From assembly GCA_964019135.1 (NCBI GenBank), contig OZ025249.1:17757088-17821087 (forward strand): a stretch of DNA of 64,000 nt, in the 5' to 3' direction. A program made the position numbers and the translations under genes. This document shows positions 11,298 to 24,805 of this stretch, one piece after another. The notes beneath the pieces were generated by a model. It saw only the letters and a list, made by a program, of their open reading frames with translations, was not told where the DNA came from and ran no database searches. The stretch is from Arenicola marina (lineage: Eukaryota; Annelida; Polychaeta; Arenicolidae). The first letter of the stretch is position 1. Every line of letters starts with the position of its first letter.

Positions 11298-14249
11298 TGT
11301 GTCCTACTGAGTCTGCCCGGCGAGGGTCTAAGGTCTATGGGATGCGGACAACACACAAATAGCCATATGAAGTAATGCTACTAAACATAGAGCGTATTTG
11401 AAAAAAATGTATTGGAGCCATTCTTGCGACCTTTAATGGGATTTGATTCGTTCATTTATGCAGAAATGGAGTAGGAACACCTACGGAGATTATGAATGAC
11501 TGCTCATCTGAGAGAGAAACTGTGACGACGGGTGTTTGTAATCAATATCAGTCACTCCGCCATTCCTTGCAGAATGTTGCTGATGTTTATGTGGTAATAA
11601 CTATCAGTTTCACAGCGACCTGATCACAGTGGATTGGCAGGTAATTCCATGGCACATTACACCAAGGCCATTTCGCGTGGCCTGACCCGTTTAGTAACCG
11701 GTGGAAACTAATCAATGCGAGGTTGTAAGGAAATGGAGCGACGTGTTTGACCGTGATCCGCGATCGGCCTACATCCGTGGTAACAACTTCCGCATGTTCC
11801 CGATAAATAGATCCAGAAGCACAACCTGAGTAACCGGATACTTCCGTGTCTTGATCCGGATTTGTCCGAAACCTCCCCCCCCCCCCCCACATACACGCAT
11901 ACACGCGTGTTTTTCCTCGATCCAGATGATCGTCACCGGTTATCAGTTATAATGTGCGGATAAGACTAAAAGCCGAAAAGAGGACGCCCAACATGGCTTC
12001 CATAAATCGGTCTGGTCTTGATAGGTGGGTTGAATATTGATTTACGTCGGTGTGCTCTCCCGCCGAGTGACTCATTCATACAACATCCGGGTACATCAGC
12101 ACTGCAGGGTCGTCTGGACGGAAAGGGAAGATCGATATCCTTCATGGAACTAAATAAACAATATAATAGCGTGCAAGAGCTGAATCGGGATGGAGCTAAG
12201 ACTTTTTTTTTCAGACAGCCAAACTTATGGATGGAGATGCGGCGTAGTTGCGATCGACACACAAAAACCATAACTTGCAAGCGTTAAGGTCGTGGTCTTC
12301 AAGACTAGAATACTTTTCTGGAGTACTACAAACAAGCGCCAAAAAAAAATTCTAGTTAATCTCTCAGGTTTACTAACGTAGGCGGAAAGCTAGCTACATT
12401 TCGGCAACTTTAACGTCTTGATAATGTAGGAACATTAATTGGTGGTATTTGTGTGATCCCAAAACTTGGATACATCTGTAATTTCCTAAGCATCATACGA
12501 GCCAAATGGTCTACCATTGAATCTTTAATAGATCTAAGCATTCTAGCCTCTACCGACTTCTAGCCAGGCTGTTTCACATTCTGTAAGTCAAAATACACAG
12601 ATGCATATACATTTTATATGGTTCCGTACAAAAGAAAATCGCTGCTAGCCTTGGCTACTTCTGCGGTCTCCACCTTGTCTCTTATTTGGTCTAAACACCA
12701 AAAACTATATCCTCGGCAGCAACAACGGCCGCTGGACTGAGTTCTGTCTTATGCTACACCCTATATGCAGCGGTCTCACTTGCTCGCACTCAATATGATA
12801 CTTTTAAACACAATCAGGTGTCAATAAATCAATCTTTCACTAGCTTTCAATTTCTTCGAATTTACTGTTAAAATCCTTTCTACTGTAGAAGGATACCCCA
12901 TTAAAATGAGTTTTGCAATCCACACGTGCGTAAGGTCCCCCCCCCCCACCACCCCCCGGCCGCCCGCCGCCCACATCCATCCTCCTCCTCCTCCCGCACC
13001 GCAATTTTCCGGAACCATAGAACCGCTGCTGATTAGTGTCATTTTTATGCTTAACTGCAGAACAATATCACTTTCCAGGCAGAGTTTTGTAATAAAGTTA
13101 CCATTTATTATGTAATTACGGCCTCTAGCGGCGACAAATAACGTGCAGACTTGTACAGATCCCGGACAGTTCCCTGGCAACGGCAGGACGGGGCGACCCC
13201 TGGCGAGTGAAACTTGTGGTCAGCGGTGAAGTGCTGGCGGATAAATACGAGCTGCTCATGGGCGGGCACTACCTAAATATTGGGGCCGGCGGTGCCCCAA
13301 AGTCCCAGTCGCCGACTCAACGGCTCAATGACTAGGATGTGATTAAGTATATAGCAAGGCAATGAGCCCAAACCATGACTCATGTTGGCGCCGGTCTACG
13401 AGATAACGAGCGGTTGCCAATTATTTTGTCTCAATAATCATTATTTCCGCCTAGCCGCAGGCCCTGGGCCCTGGACCCCCCAGGCGGCCCAATTACTCAT
13501 TAAATATAATCGGAGCTTCCGTTGTCGTCGGTTATGGAAAACTGGTTACCAGATATATGTGATGAGTAAGCGAAGGAAATGGAAGCAATGCTTACGACAG
13601 ATGTTCTCTGCGCAAAGTGTAACCGAGGCACTTGGACGACTTGTTCATGAGTTCTGATTTCCATGTAGACTCCACCGCTTTATTATGCTGCAAGGATCAG
13701 TGCCCGTTGTGTAACGCGGTACATGATATTCCGCATATGGTATTCTTTTGTAAATATATGATAAGAAACAATGGTCAGTGGTAGAAACCTTCTCGCTACT
13801 ATCACAATAGAAGAGGTGCTTGGCGTACGGAAATAGTAGCAATGAAACTATGTTAATAAGTATTGTAAGCTACTTTATATATGTACTATACCTGCAAAGA
13901 GACCAAAATTATGGTAATGTTACGTGTGCTCTGCGGTATATTTATGGAAAATTTTAAAGTTTAATAGACATATACAGGATAAGCGCAAAATGCCAACAAA
14001 TTGTGCCTCTTTTAGAGATCATATCTCAAGGGATCTGTAGTGCTATGTAAATTTTATTTATTCATTTACCAACAGTTATTTAAATGTACATGTGCTGAAA
14101 TGTCTATGACAATAAAATAAAGATTTTATAAAAAACAAAATCATGCTGCAAAGATGGATCATATAGTAAATTGTACCAGAGTACACTTATCTTAAAATGC
14201 CACCGCACTACCATCACTTTCAGCGGCTGGGCCAAAACAATCCGAGATG
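11298..14249. other. Non-coding stretch, no gene recognised
   Basis: Unique-looking DNA with a C13-type run near 11876-11889 and a C-rich patch at 12938-13000. Short open frames on both strands have no recognisable domain. Patches with homeodomain-type sites (TAATCATTA near 13435) could be regulatory, but nothing decides this. Confidence 0.45.
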
Positions 14250-14434
14250 CAGGGGCGGATCCAGGCGGGGGTGGGGAGGGGGGGCGACCCGCCCACGGCC
14301 CCGCCCGCCCCCTTTTAGGGCCGAAATTTATACCATTTAACATATGAAAACCCAAACCGGCCCCTATCCAGCATATCATGATCAGACCCTGAAACCGCCC
14401 CGCCCCCTATCCAGATTTTCTGGATCCCCCCCTG
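14250..14434. mobile_element. Short inverted-repeat element, hAT-like ends, 185 bp
   Basis: The left end CAGGGGCGGATCCAG (14250-14264) is mirrored by TGGATCCCCCCCTG ending at 14434, with one mismatch over about 14 bp. The interior contains two CCCCTATCCAG repeats and is otherwise non-coding. The CAGGGG-start resembles hAT-type termini. I found no convincing 8-bp target duplication, so the superfamily is uncertain. Confidence 0.45.
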
Positions 14435-15291
14435 AGTGTATCATAATTTAAAAGGAAATCTGGTCTTGTGCCTCGAACATAATTCTCTCTATGAAATATG
14501 TTTCTCACTCAGTATAGGGACCTATTATCTCAGATTAAAAACCTGGTTTAAATTCCCGAATCAAAATAGCATACCCGTTAATTTTACTCAGAAGCACTTA
14601 GTCTAGTAGAAGTATTTGGCATTACGCCATATGACAAAATAAAAGAAACAGTCAGGCGATCATTCGACGTTTCGTGACGTAAATAAATGTAGGTTCCCAC
14701 TTGAAGAGCTGATGCGCTGTACGGATGAGACGGGCAGTCATCCTGCTATTTGATACAAACTCCGGTACAAAACGTCGTTACAAAAAGGTTTAAACACTTT
14801 TTCAGACACTAAGCATTAAATGTATATGGTGCCAATGGCTTTCTATGCACCTCGCCAAATGTGCAACCGTCTTTACACATATTACGGTTGTGCTTGCATT
14901 ATCCGATGACTTACCATAATTTCATTAATAAAAATTCTGGATCAGTGCGAAGGGCCCAGACAGGTAAAGATAACTACTCGAGCCCCAGACACACCCAATA
15001 AGAGAGAATTCGGGTGAGCATACAAACTACCCCCCTCACCGCTCCCTCCCTCCGCCCGGTCCACATCATACGCCATTATTCTACACACTTTAAGACTGTT
15101 TATGTATTTTTAATTTAAGCTTCAAACAGATATCCAGGGATGACCGTCCAGGGACGATAAGCGATAGTAGGCTTCCGCACAAGACCGATCGGCTTCGCGT
15201 ATTCAGATATTGATCTTATCATATAATATTTTCTACGGTGCATTAGCGGTCGCGACTCCGTGTAAACTTTTCCAGCGGGATTCGGTACAAA
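14435..15291. other. Non-coding stretch, no gene recognised
   Basis: AT-leaning unique DNA leading into the 33-bp array, with a C-rich patch near 15030-15060. No supported coding or RNA feature. Confidence 0.45.
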
Positions 15292-17575
15292 TCACCCGGT
15301 GTACCGACAACGTGGCCGCCCCACACACCCGGTGTACCGACCACGTGACCGTCCTACACACCCGGTGTACCGACCACGTAGCCGTCCTACACACCCGGTG
15401 TACCGACCACGTGACCGTCCTACACACCCGGTGTACCGACCACGTGGCCGTCCTACACACCCGGTGTACCGACCACGTGACCGTCTTACACACTCGGTGT
15501 GCCGACCACGTGGCCGTCCTACACACCCGGTGTACCGACCACGTGGCCGTCCTGCACACCCGGTGTACCGACCACTTGGCCGTCCTGCACACCCGGTGTA
15601 CCGACCACTTGGCCGTCCTGCACACCCGGTGTACCGACCACGTGGCCGTCCTGCACACCCGGTGTACCGACCACTTGGCAGTCCTGCACACCCGGTGTAC
15701 CGACCACTTGGCCGTCCTGTACACCCGGTGTACCGACCACGTGGCCGTCCTGCACACCCGGTGTACCGACCACGTGGCCGTCCTACACACCCGGTGTACC
15801 GACCACTTGGCCGTCCTACACACCCGGTGTACCGACCACGTAGCCGTCCTAGACACCATGTGTACCGACCACTTGGTCGTCCCACACACCCGGTGTACCG
15901 ACCACGTGACCGTCCTACACACCTGGTGTACCGACCACGTGGCCGTCCTACACACCTGGTGTATCGACCTGTTGGCCGTCCTACACACCCGGTATACCGA
16001 CCCCTTGGCCGTCCTACACACCCGGTGTACCGACCACTTGGCCGTCCTACACACCCGGTGTACCGACCACGTGACCGTCTTACACATTCGGTGTACCGAC
16101 CACGTGGCCGTCCTACACACCCGGTGTACCGACCACGTGGCCGTCCTGCACACCCGGTGTACCGACCACTTGGCCGTCCTGCACACCCGGTGTACCGACC
16201 ACTTGGCCGTCCTGCACACCCGGTGTACCGACCACGTGGCCGTCCTGCACACCCGGTGTACCGACCACTTGGCAGTCCTGCACACCCGGTTTACCGACCA
16301 CTTGGTCGTCCTGTACACCCGGTGTACCGACCACGTGGCCGTCCTGCACACCCGGTGTACCGACCACGTGGCCGTCCTACACACCCGGTGTACCGACCAC
16401 TTGGCCGTCCTACACACCCGGTGTACCGACCACTTGGCCGTCCTAGACACCATGTGTACCGACCACTTGGTCGTCCCACACACCCGGTGTACCGACCACG
16501 TGACCGTCCTACACACCTGGTGTACCGACCACGTGGCCGTCCTACACACCTGGTGTATCGACCTGTTGGCCGTCCTACACACCCGGTATACCGACCCCTT
16601 GGCCGTCCTACACACCCGGTGTACCGACCACTTGGCCGTCCTACACACCCGGTGTACCGACCACGTGACCGTCCTACACACCTGGTGTACCGACCACGTG
16701 GCCGTCCTACACACCCGGTGTACCGACCACGTGGCCGTCTTACACACCCGGTGTATCGACCTCTTGGCCGTCCTACACACCCGGTGTACCGACCACGTGG
16801 CCGTCCTACACACCCGGTGTATGGACCTCTTGGCCGTCCTACACACCCGGTGTACCGACCACTTGGCCGTCCTGCACACCCGGTGTACCGACCCCGTGGC
16901 CGTCCTACACACCCGGTGTACCGACCACGTGGCCGTCCTGCACACCCGGTGTACCGACCACGTGGCCGTCCTACACACCCGGTGTACCGACCACTTGGCC
17001 GTCCTACACACCCGGTGTACCGACCACTTGGCCGTCCTGCACACCCGGTGTACCGACCACGTGGCCGTCCTACACACCCGGTGTACCGACCACGTGGCCG
17101 TCCTGCACACCCGGTGTACCGACCACGTGGCCGTCCTACACACCCGGTGTATCGACCTCTTGGCCGTCCTACACACCCGGTGTACCGACCACGTGGCCGT
17201 CCTACACACCCGGTGTACCGACCACTTGGCCGTCCTAGACACCATGTGTACCGACCACTTGGTCGTCCTACACACCCGGTGTACCGACCACGTGGCCGTC
17301 CTACACACCCGGTGTACCGACCACTTGGCCGTCCTAGACACCATGTGTACCGACCACTTGGTCGTCCCACACACCCGGTGTACCGACCCCTTGGCCGTCC
17401 TACACACCAGGTGTACCGACCACTTGGCCGTCCTACACACCCGGTGTATCGACCTCTTGGCCGTCTTACACACCCGGTGAACCAAACACTTGGCCGTCCT
17501 ACACACCTGGTGTACCGACCACGTGGCCTACCTACACACCCGGTGTACCGACCACGTGGCCGTCCTACATCCCAT
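15292..17575 (+). repeat. 33-bp minisatellite with CACGTG in about half of its units, about 69 copies
   Basis: The unit is CTACACACCCGGTGTACCGA followed by CCACGTGGCCGTC. Main variants are CACGTG/CACTTG and CTACACAC/CTGCACAC. A marked variant (TCCTAGACACCATGTGTACC) sits at about 15847, 16441, 17233 and 17332. The spacings of 594, 792 and 99 bp are all exact multiples of 33, showing block duplication in register. Because 33 is divisible by three, frames of over 750 codons open on both strands (repeat HTRCTDHVAVL and others). These are not credible genes. Confidence 0.97.
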
Positions 17576-18399
17576 AGTAAAAAGCCACCGGCGCTCGAGA
17601 TCGGCCGGAGTAGGGTGCGGGTGGGGGGTGGGGATGGGGCGAGAGGGGGTGGGGGGGGGGGCAGTCCGGCCCGGTGATGGAGGCAGCGAGCGCCGCCGGG
17701 AGCCAGCCAGGTAGACAGGGGAACCAAGCAGCATGGACCGGGCTCCCAGGACGCCTACTCCGGGCGCCAGGGTCAAACGGGACCATGTCGAGGATCCCGC
17801 CGAGGATCCTAACAAAGACAAGACGTCCCGGGCCTCAGCCTCAGTCTCAGTCGCCGACAGACACACGCGCAGCGACCTTCCCTGCGGCTGTGAAAAAAAG
17901 AGAGAGAAGAGAATGTTTTCATTTCTACCATCTGTCGGGGAAAAAAAGAAGCTCGAACAAGACCCGCTGCAGGCTGAAAACATCTTCCATCATGACTTTG
18001 TTAAAAGTTCTAAAAATCTATTTCGGGCCTTCTTTACGAGTCAAGGTTGGCGGAGTTTTCGCTGGCTTCCTGGATGCCGGGGCCTGCAGTCAGACTGGAG
18101 AGCAGCTAGGTGTAGAGTTCTATGGAGATAAAAACATTTATGCCGTGTTCTCTGCCACATGGGTACCTCCGTCATATAATCTCATAGAGGCTGCATTGTA
18201 ACGTGCAGTTATATAGATGCAAGTGGCCAATTTTACCTTGACAAGGGGAGCAATAAGGTCGTTAGGTGGCGCTGTAACCGCTGACGTATCACGCGGCTCA
18301 TGATCAAAGACTCCGGATTGATTTCTGGCGAGCTGATCCCGACCGAATTGAGTTCCCCGAGGTCCAGACGTCATTTGGCAGGCGACCCCCCTCTGGGAT
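17576..18399. other. GC-rich stretch, no confirmed gene
   Basis: CpG- and G-rich sequence follows the 33-bp array. An open frame of 132 codons from 17733 starts in a good context (AGCATGG) but has no recognisable domain and no good splice donor. It is recorded among the rejected items. Confidence 0.4.
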
Positions 18400-18660
18400 G
18401 TGCCCCCCCCCCCCTCCTGGTGTGTACCCCCCTTTCTGAGGAGTGCCTCCCCCCTCCTAAGATGTGCTTCCCCCTCTCCTGGGGTGTGCCCCCCCCCACT
18501 CCTGGGGTGTGCTTCCCCCTCTCCTGGGGTGTGCCCGCCCCTCTCCTGGGGTGTGTTTCCCCCTCTCCTGGGGTGCGCCCCCCCCCTCTTCTGGTGCCTG
18601 CCCCCCACCCCTCCGGGGGAAGGGGGTGTGCCTCCCCCCACCCCCCTGCAGGGCTGACTG
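18400..18660 (+). repeat. Degenerate C-rich minisatellite
   Basis: About nine imperfect units of roughly 27-30 bp built on CTCCTGGGGTGTGCCCCC, with homopolymer-length variation in the C runs. Confidence 0.8.
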
Positions 18661-19562
18661 GTCTTCTCCCCCACCCCGTCCCCATCTGAAACGAAGTTAT
18701 TTCCCGCTCTGTGGTGTGGCTTATCAACTTTCAGACTTATGGATAGGGGCGAGCGAGTCGTGCAAGGGGGGGGGGGGGGAGGGGGTAGAGTACAACATAG
18801 CGGCGCCGACCTCGACGAGACTTCCGTCTGGCTCTCGCACTCCACGGGAATCTGTAACGCCGAGCTGCGGTGCGGAACAACCAGGGAGATATAAAAAAGT
18901 TAAAACACAAGGTGCGTGTTGAAATCTCTCTCGCTGTGAAAGAAAAGCAACCCGGCCTGCACTGTCCATTTTTATATGCCTGCTTACAGGTGTTCGTAGC
19001 TCATGTAATGGGCGGCACAATAATGGCAGGAGATGGTTTACTCCAATAGGTTATTAGTGACGTACATGTAAGGTGCTTGAACCGCATGGATATCATACAC
19101 GATATGGCAGCTTCTTTTTGGGGATAATTAGCGCTATTTGTGTATGGTGTTATAGATTATATATATTAGTGAACTGGCTTGATATCATCACTGCTGTGAT
19201 GGCGATTTTATATTGATAATTGGCGCTATTCTTTTAGTATTATTATACAATATATATTAGCGACTGTTTTGCTCATAGAATGAACCAATATATGAGCTTT
19301 TTACAATGCCTCGAGATGTTGACCAGTTGTCATGCCAACTCAATTAACAACAGATCTATATAAAATGGGTATTACGTTAAATGCTAATTATTTTAGAAAA
19401 TCAAATCATGTTGCTTACTAGATATATGTTCACTATATTGCAATAGTATTTAAGTCTAAATGGAATACAATTACACATATTTGAAAACTAACGGCAGTAT
19501 CGCCTCTTGCATTGGAAATTTGAGCCATTTGTAGCATACATTATAGAGCATTTATTCGCATT
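18661..19562. other. Non-coding stretch with an AT-rich diverged direct repeat
   Basis: No gene is seen. At 19123 and 19215 the motif GATAATTAGCGCTATT / GATAATTGGCGCTATT recurs, each followed by a TATATATTAG block, so a unit of about 92 bp seems to have been duplicated and diverged. A G11 tract lies near 18769. Confidence 0.45.
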
Positions 19563-21242
19563 TATTGCGTGAATCCAGAGAAAATAATGAAGAGTTTTCT
19601 ATTCATTCTCAGCCAAGATGTATGCGATGTTTTCTAGAGTTTTCTACGAGGGAAGTTTACGGCAGTAATTACAGCGGTCTACGGTAGTAAGTTTACGGTA
19701 GTGACGCGTGCCCCGCTGACCTGCCAGAGCGCGATACGCAAGTCGCCGACTGTAGCTGGCCTGAGCCCCTGGCGGATTAACGTGGTAGAGACCTGCTTGT
19801 AGTCAGCAATCAATACAGACCTGTGATGATTAAGGACCTTGCAGCGTTGGGGTCGCCCCCCGGGTCGTCGCCAGGCATAAAGCCCCCGACAAAGCCCTCG
19901 CCTCCTCTACATTCTCCCCTTGTCCACTGGTCAGAAGCAGTGGCGGATTTACGCCCTACTTCGTTAATTAGCACTGGGCGCGATGACTTTCTGAAGGGCG
20001 CCGTTACGCGAGGTTACGGCCGGAGTTCTGCTCATTGATTGGCTAAGCTTCAGATTTCCGCCTCTGTGGTAGCCAATGGCGCGTATTAATCAAACGAAGC
20101 GGAAACCCATTTGATTGATTTTAAGGATGTTTTTTCCAATAACGAAGTTGATTACGTCAGGGCTGGGGGGAGATTGAGTCATAAGTTACATCGTTACGTC
20201 ACCTGTGTCAGACTGACTTCATGCTACATGCTGTCATCGTTACATTTCCTCGAAATATTTCGTTCTCTGTCAATGTTATTTTATAGCCAGGGCCTAATAT
20301 ATAACATAAAATACTTAAAGTATAGACTAATAGTAGATTAAACTGGGTTGTTAAACTGAGGCAATGTCGAAGTATTTTATGTGATAGTGTGACTGTTAAA
20401 GTTGTCACCCACCATGACGCGTCCTCATCTACCATCATTTCAAACATTTCTCTTGAACCATAAAAAACTTACAAATGGCTCATATTTATTGTATCTAATA
20501 TTACCAAACTGGACTACAGACATTGTTTTATCTGTTACGGGTTAATCTACATCACCGAGCAAAACACACACGCATTACCGCATTACGCCCGGTGTACTGA
20601 CGGAGAGAATCGTAACATTGATTTCACTTCCCACTTACTTGGTGCAGGCAAATACACCATCTTTACAACACGGCTTCAGGTACACAACGATACGTTTAAT
20701 CCAAATCTGGCGATAGCGACATAAACTACATTAAAGTGCGACAACAAACAAATGCAGATAAATAATTCCCAGACCGCTCGCCAAAAAACAGTTGCCACTG
20801 TGAAAACCCAGACGAACTAATGGGTGCTTGACTGAGCCACGTACCAGGGTAGGAACAGCGTCAGTGTGGTCTCAGTCATCATGGCTCGTTTTAAGTGGTT
20901 TCCCTTATTGAGAGAGTTTGGTCGCTTTGATAACCGCTCCTAGTTTCACAGCCACAGAAATTGCTTGGTCGATAAGGCGTTTTTTGCCTCTTTGGGACAT
21001 TGATGAGACTCCCGAGAATAGAGCGGGGTGCTGTGGAGTAGGGTGGGGTAGCGTGGCGTGGAGTGGGGTGGAGTGGGGTGAGGTGGAGTAGGGTGGGGTA
21101 GGGTGGCGTGGGGTGGGGTGAGATGCTATATGTGGTAAGGTTGTGGGCGGCTGAAGTGTAGTGAGGTGGTTCATGAACGATTATATGTCATAAGGGTAGT
21201 TCGTTTCTTGAAATCTAGTTCAGAGGGGGTGACGAGAAGGTT
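19563..21242. other. First copy of a duplicated non-coding segment
   Basis: This stretch is nearly identical to 25006-26715: a single inserted G in the first 1.45 kb, then a 30-bp difference in the G-rich tract. It contains opposed CCAAT-box motifs (GATTGGCTAA near 20037, GCCAATGG near 20075), which could be promoter-like. No coding exon is recognised. Confidence 0.8.
21025..21122 (+). repeat. G-rich imperfect tandem tract before the 22-bp array
   Basis: Imperfect GTAGGGTGGGGTAGCGTGGC-type units. The + strand is G-rich here, whereas the array beginning 120 bp later is C-rich on the + strand. Shared words such as GTGAGGTGG make it look like the same family in inverted orientation. Confidence 0.7.
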
Positions 21243-24200
21243 CACCCCACCTCACGCCTCCGTCCGCCCCACCTCACGCCTCGGTCCACCCCACCTCACG
21301 CCTCCGTCCAACCCACCTCACGCCTCCGTCCACCACACCTCACGCCTCCGTCCACTCCACCTCACGCCTTCGTCCACCCCACCTCACGCCTCCGTCCACA
21401 CCACCTCACGCCTGCGACCACCACTTCACGTCTCGGTCCACCCCACCTCACGTCTCCGTCTACCCCACCTCACGCCTCCGTCCACCCCACCTCACGTCTC
21501 CGTCCACCCCACCTCACGCATCCGTCCACCCCACCTCACGCCTCCGTCCACCCCACCTCACGCCTCCGTCCACCCCACCTCACGCCTCCGTCCACTCCAC
21601 CTCACGCCTTCGTCCACCCCACCTCACGTCTCCGTCCACCCCACGTCACGCATCCGTCCACCCCACCTCACGTCTCCGTCCACCCCACGTCACGCATCCG
21701 TCCACCCCACCTCACGTCTCCGTCCATCCCACCTCACGCCTCCGTCCACCACACCTCACGCCTCCGTCCACCCCACCTCACGCCTCCGTCCACTCCACCT
21801 CACGCCTCTGTCCACCCCACCTTACGTCTCCGTCCACCCCACCTCACGCCTCTGTCCACCCCACCTCACGTCTCCGTCCACCCCACCTCACGCCTCCGTC
21901 CACCCCACCTCACGCCTCCGTCCACCCCACCTCACGCCTCTGTCTACCCCAACTCACGTATCCGTCCACCCCACCTCACGCCTCTGTCCACCCCACCTCA
22001 CGCCTCTGTCCACTCCACCTCACGCCTCCGTCCACCCCACCTCACGCCTCCGTCCATCCCACCTTACGTCTCGGTCCACCCCACCTCACGCCTCGGTCCA
22101 CCCCACCCCACGCCTCTGTCCACCCCACCTCACGCCTCCGTCCACCACACCTCACGCCTCTGTCCACCCCACCTCACGCATCCGACCACCCCACCTCACG
22201 CCTCCGTCCACTACCTCACGTCTCGGTCCACCCCACCTCACGCCTCCGTCCACCCCACCTCACGTCTCCGTCCACCCCACCTCACGCATCCGTCCACCCC
22301 ACCTCACGCCTCCGTCCACCCCACCTCATGCCTCCGTCCACCCCACCTCACGCCTCCGTCCACTCCACCTCACGCCTTCGTCCACCCCACCTCACGTCTC
22401 CGTCCACCCCACGTCACGCATCCGTCCACCCCACCTCACGTCTCCGTCCACCCCACGTCACGCATCCGTCCACCCCACCTCACGTCTCCGTCCACCCCAC
22501 CTCACGCCTCCGTCCACCCCACCTCACGTCTCCGTCCACCCCACCTCACGACTCCGTCCACCACACCTCACGCCTCCGTCCACCCCACCTCACGCCTCCG
22601 TCCACTCCACCTCACGCCTCTGTCCACCCCACCTCACGCCTCTGTCCACCCCACCTCACGTCTCCGTCCACCCCACCTCACGCCTCCGTCCACCACACCT
22701 CACGCCTCCGTCCACCCCACCTCACGCCTCCGTCCACCCCCACCTCACGCCTCCGTCCACTCCACCTCACGCCTCTGTCCACCCCACCTTACGTCTCCGT
22801 CCACCCCACCTCACGTCTCTGTCTACCCCACCTCACGTCTCCGTCCACCCCACCTCACGCCTCCGTCCACCCCACCTCACACCTCCGTCCACCCCCCCCC
22901 CCCCCACCTCACGTCTCCGTCCACCCCACGTCACGCCTCCGTCCACCCCACCTCATGCCTCCGTCCACCCCACCTCACGCCTCCGTCCACTCCACCTCAC
23001 GCCTTCGTCCACCCCACCTCATGTCTCCGTCCCCCCCACGTCACGCATCCGTCCACCCCACCTCACGTCTCCGTCCACCCCACGTCACGCATCCGTCCAC
23101 CCCACCTCACGTCTCCGTCCACCCCACCTCACGCCTCCGTCCACCCCACCTCACGTCTCCGTCCACCCCACCTCACGACTCCGTCCACCACACCTCACGC
23201 CTCCGTCCACCCCACCTCACGCCTCCGTCCACTCCACCTCACGCCTCTGTCCACCCCACCTCACGTCTCCGTCCACCCCACCTCACGCCTCTGTCCACCC
23301 CACCTCACGTCTCCGTCCACCCCACCTCACGCCTCCGTCCACCCCACCTCACGCCTCCGTCCACCCCACCTCACGCCTCTGTCTACCCCAACTCACGTCT
23401 CCGTCCACCCCACCTCACGCCTCTGTCCACCCCACCTCACGCCTCTGTCCACTCCACCTCACGCCTCCGTCCACCCCACCTGACGCCTCCGTCCATCCCA
23501 CCTTACGTCTCGGTCCACCCCACCTCACGCCTCGGTCCACCCCACCTCACGTCTCTGTCCACCCCACCTCACGCATCCGACCACCCCACCTCACGCCTCC
23601 GTCCACTCCACCTCACGCCTTCGTCCACCCCACCCCACGCCTCTGTCCACCCCACCTCACGCCTCCGTCCACCACACCTCACGCCTCTGTCCACCCCACC
23701 TCACGCATCCGACCACCCCACCTCACGCCTCCGTCCACCACCTCACGTCTCGGTCCACCCCACCTCACGCCTCCGTCCACCCCACCTCACGTCTCCGTCC
23801 ACCCCACCTCACGCATCCGTCCACCCCACCTCACGCCTCCGTCCACCCCACCTCACGCCTCCGTCCACCCCACCTCACGCCTCTGTCCACCCCACCTCAC
23901 GCCTCCGTCCACTCCACCTCACGCCTCTGTCCACCCCACCTCACGTCTCCGTCCACCCCACCTCACGCCTCTGTCCACCCCACCTCACACCTCCACCCAC
24001 ACCACCTCACGCCTCCGTCCACCCCACCTCACGCCTCCGTCCACCACACCTCACGCCTCTGTCCACCCCACCTCACGCATCCGACCACCCCACCTCACGC
24101 CTCCGTCCACCACCTCACGTCTCGGTCCACCCCACCTCACACCTCCACCCACACCACCTCACGCCTCCGTCCACCCCACCTCACGCCTCCGTCCACCACA

Positions 24201-24560
24201 CCTCACGCCTCTGTCTACCCCACCTCACGCATCCGATCACCCCACCTCACGCCTCCGTCCACCCCACCTCACACCTCCGTCCACCCCCCCCCCCCCCACC
24301 TCACGCCTCCGTCCACCCCACCTCACGCCTCCGTCCACCCCAGCTCACGCCCTCGTCCACCCCCTCCCCCCCCCACCTCACGCCTCCGTCCCCCCCCCAC
24401 CTCACGCCTCCGTCCACCACACCTCACGCCTCCGTCCACCCCCTCCCTCCCACCTCACGCCTCCGTTCACCCCCCCCCCCCCGCCCACCTCACGCCTCCG
24501 TCCACCACACCTCACGCCTCCGCCCCCCCCCCCCCCAACCTCACGCCTTCGTCCACCCGT
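21243..24560 (+). repeat. 22-bp minisatellite, first copy, about 150 units
   Basis: The unit is CCACCTCACGCCTCCGTCC plus ACC. Common variants are CGTCTCC, CGCATCC, GCCTCTG and GCCTCGG. Three units (66 bp) make 22 codons without stops, so an apparent frame of more than 1100 codons arises from repetition. Units become irregular and interrupted by long C runs after about 24285. The array leads into a unique tail starting at about 24561 (TATCCTTCTTCAAAAGACGG). Confidence 0.97.
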
Positions 24561-24805
24561 ATCCTTCTTCAAAAGACGGAAGAGGTCAGAAGACGCGAAA
24601 GGGTAACTCAAGCGCGGAAGAGGAAGAATGAGTCAGCAGGTCAGGGTCAGGGTCAAGGTCACAAGGAGCTCTGAAAGGCAAAGGGTTCAAGTCCAGCCCA
24701 TCTGAGCAGGGTGAGAGTGGAGGGTGCTAACTCTCCTTTTTTCGTTGTGCCGACGATAGCCCGGAAATAGTACTTAGAGAGTCCTTGAGTTTCTCACCAC
24801 CCCAC

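Noticed and set aside
15210-17480. Long HTRCTDHVAVL-repeat frames on both strands
   Set aside because: They arise from a stop-free 33-bp unit. Frames of equal length on both strands argue against coding.
17733-18131. A 132-codon frame in good start context in GC-rich DNA
   Set aside because: No recognisable domain, no convincing splice donor, and it overlaps a longer unrelated frame. Not enough support for a gene.
21166-24606. A 1146-codon Pro/Ser/His-rich frame
   Set aside because: A product of the 22-bp array (three units equal 22 codons), with comparable frames starting elsewhere in the same array.
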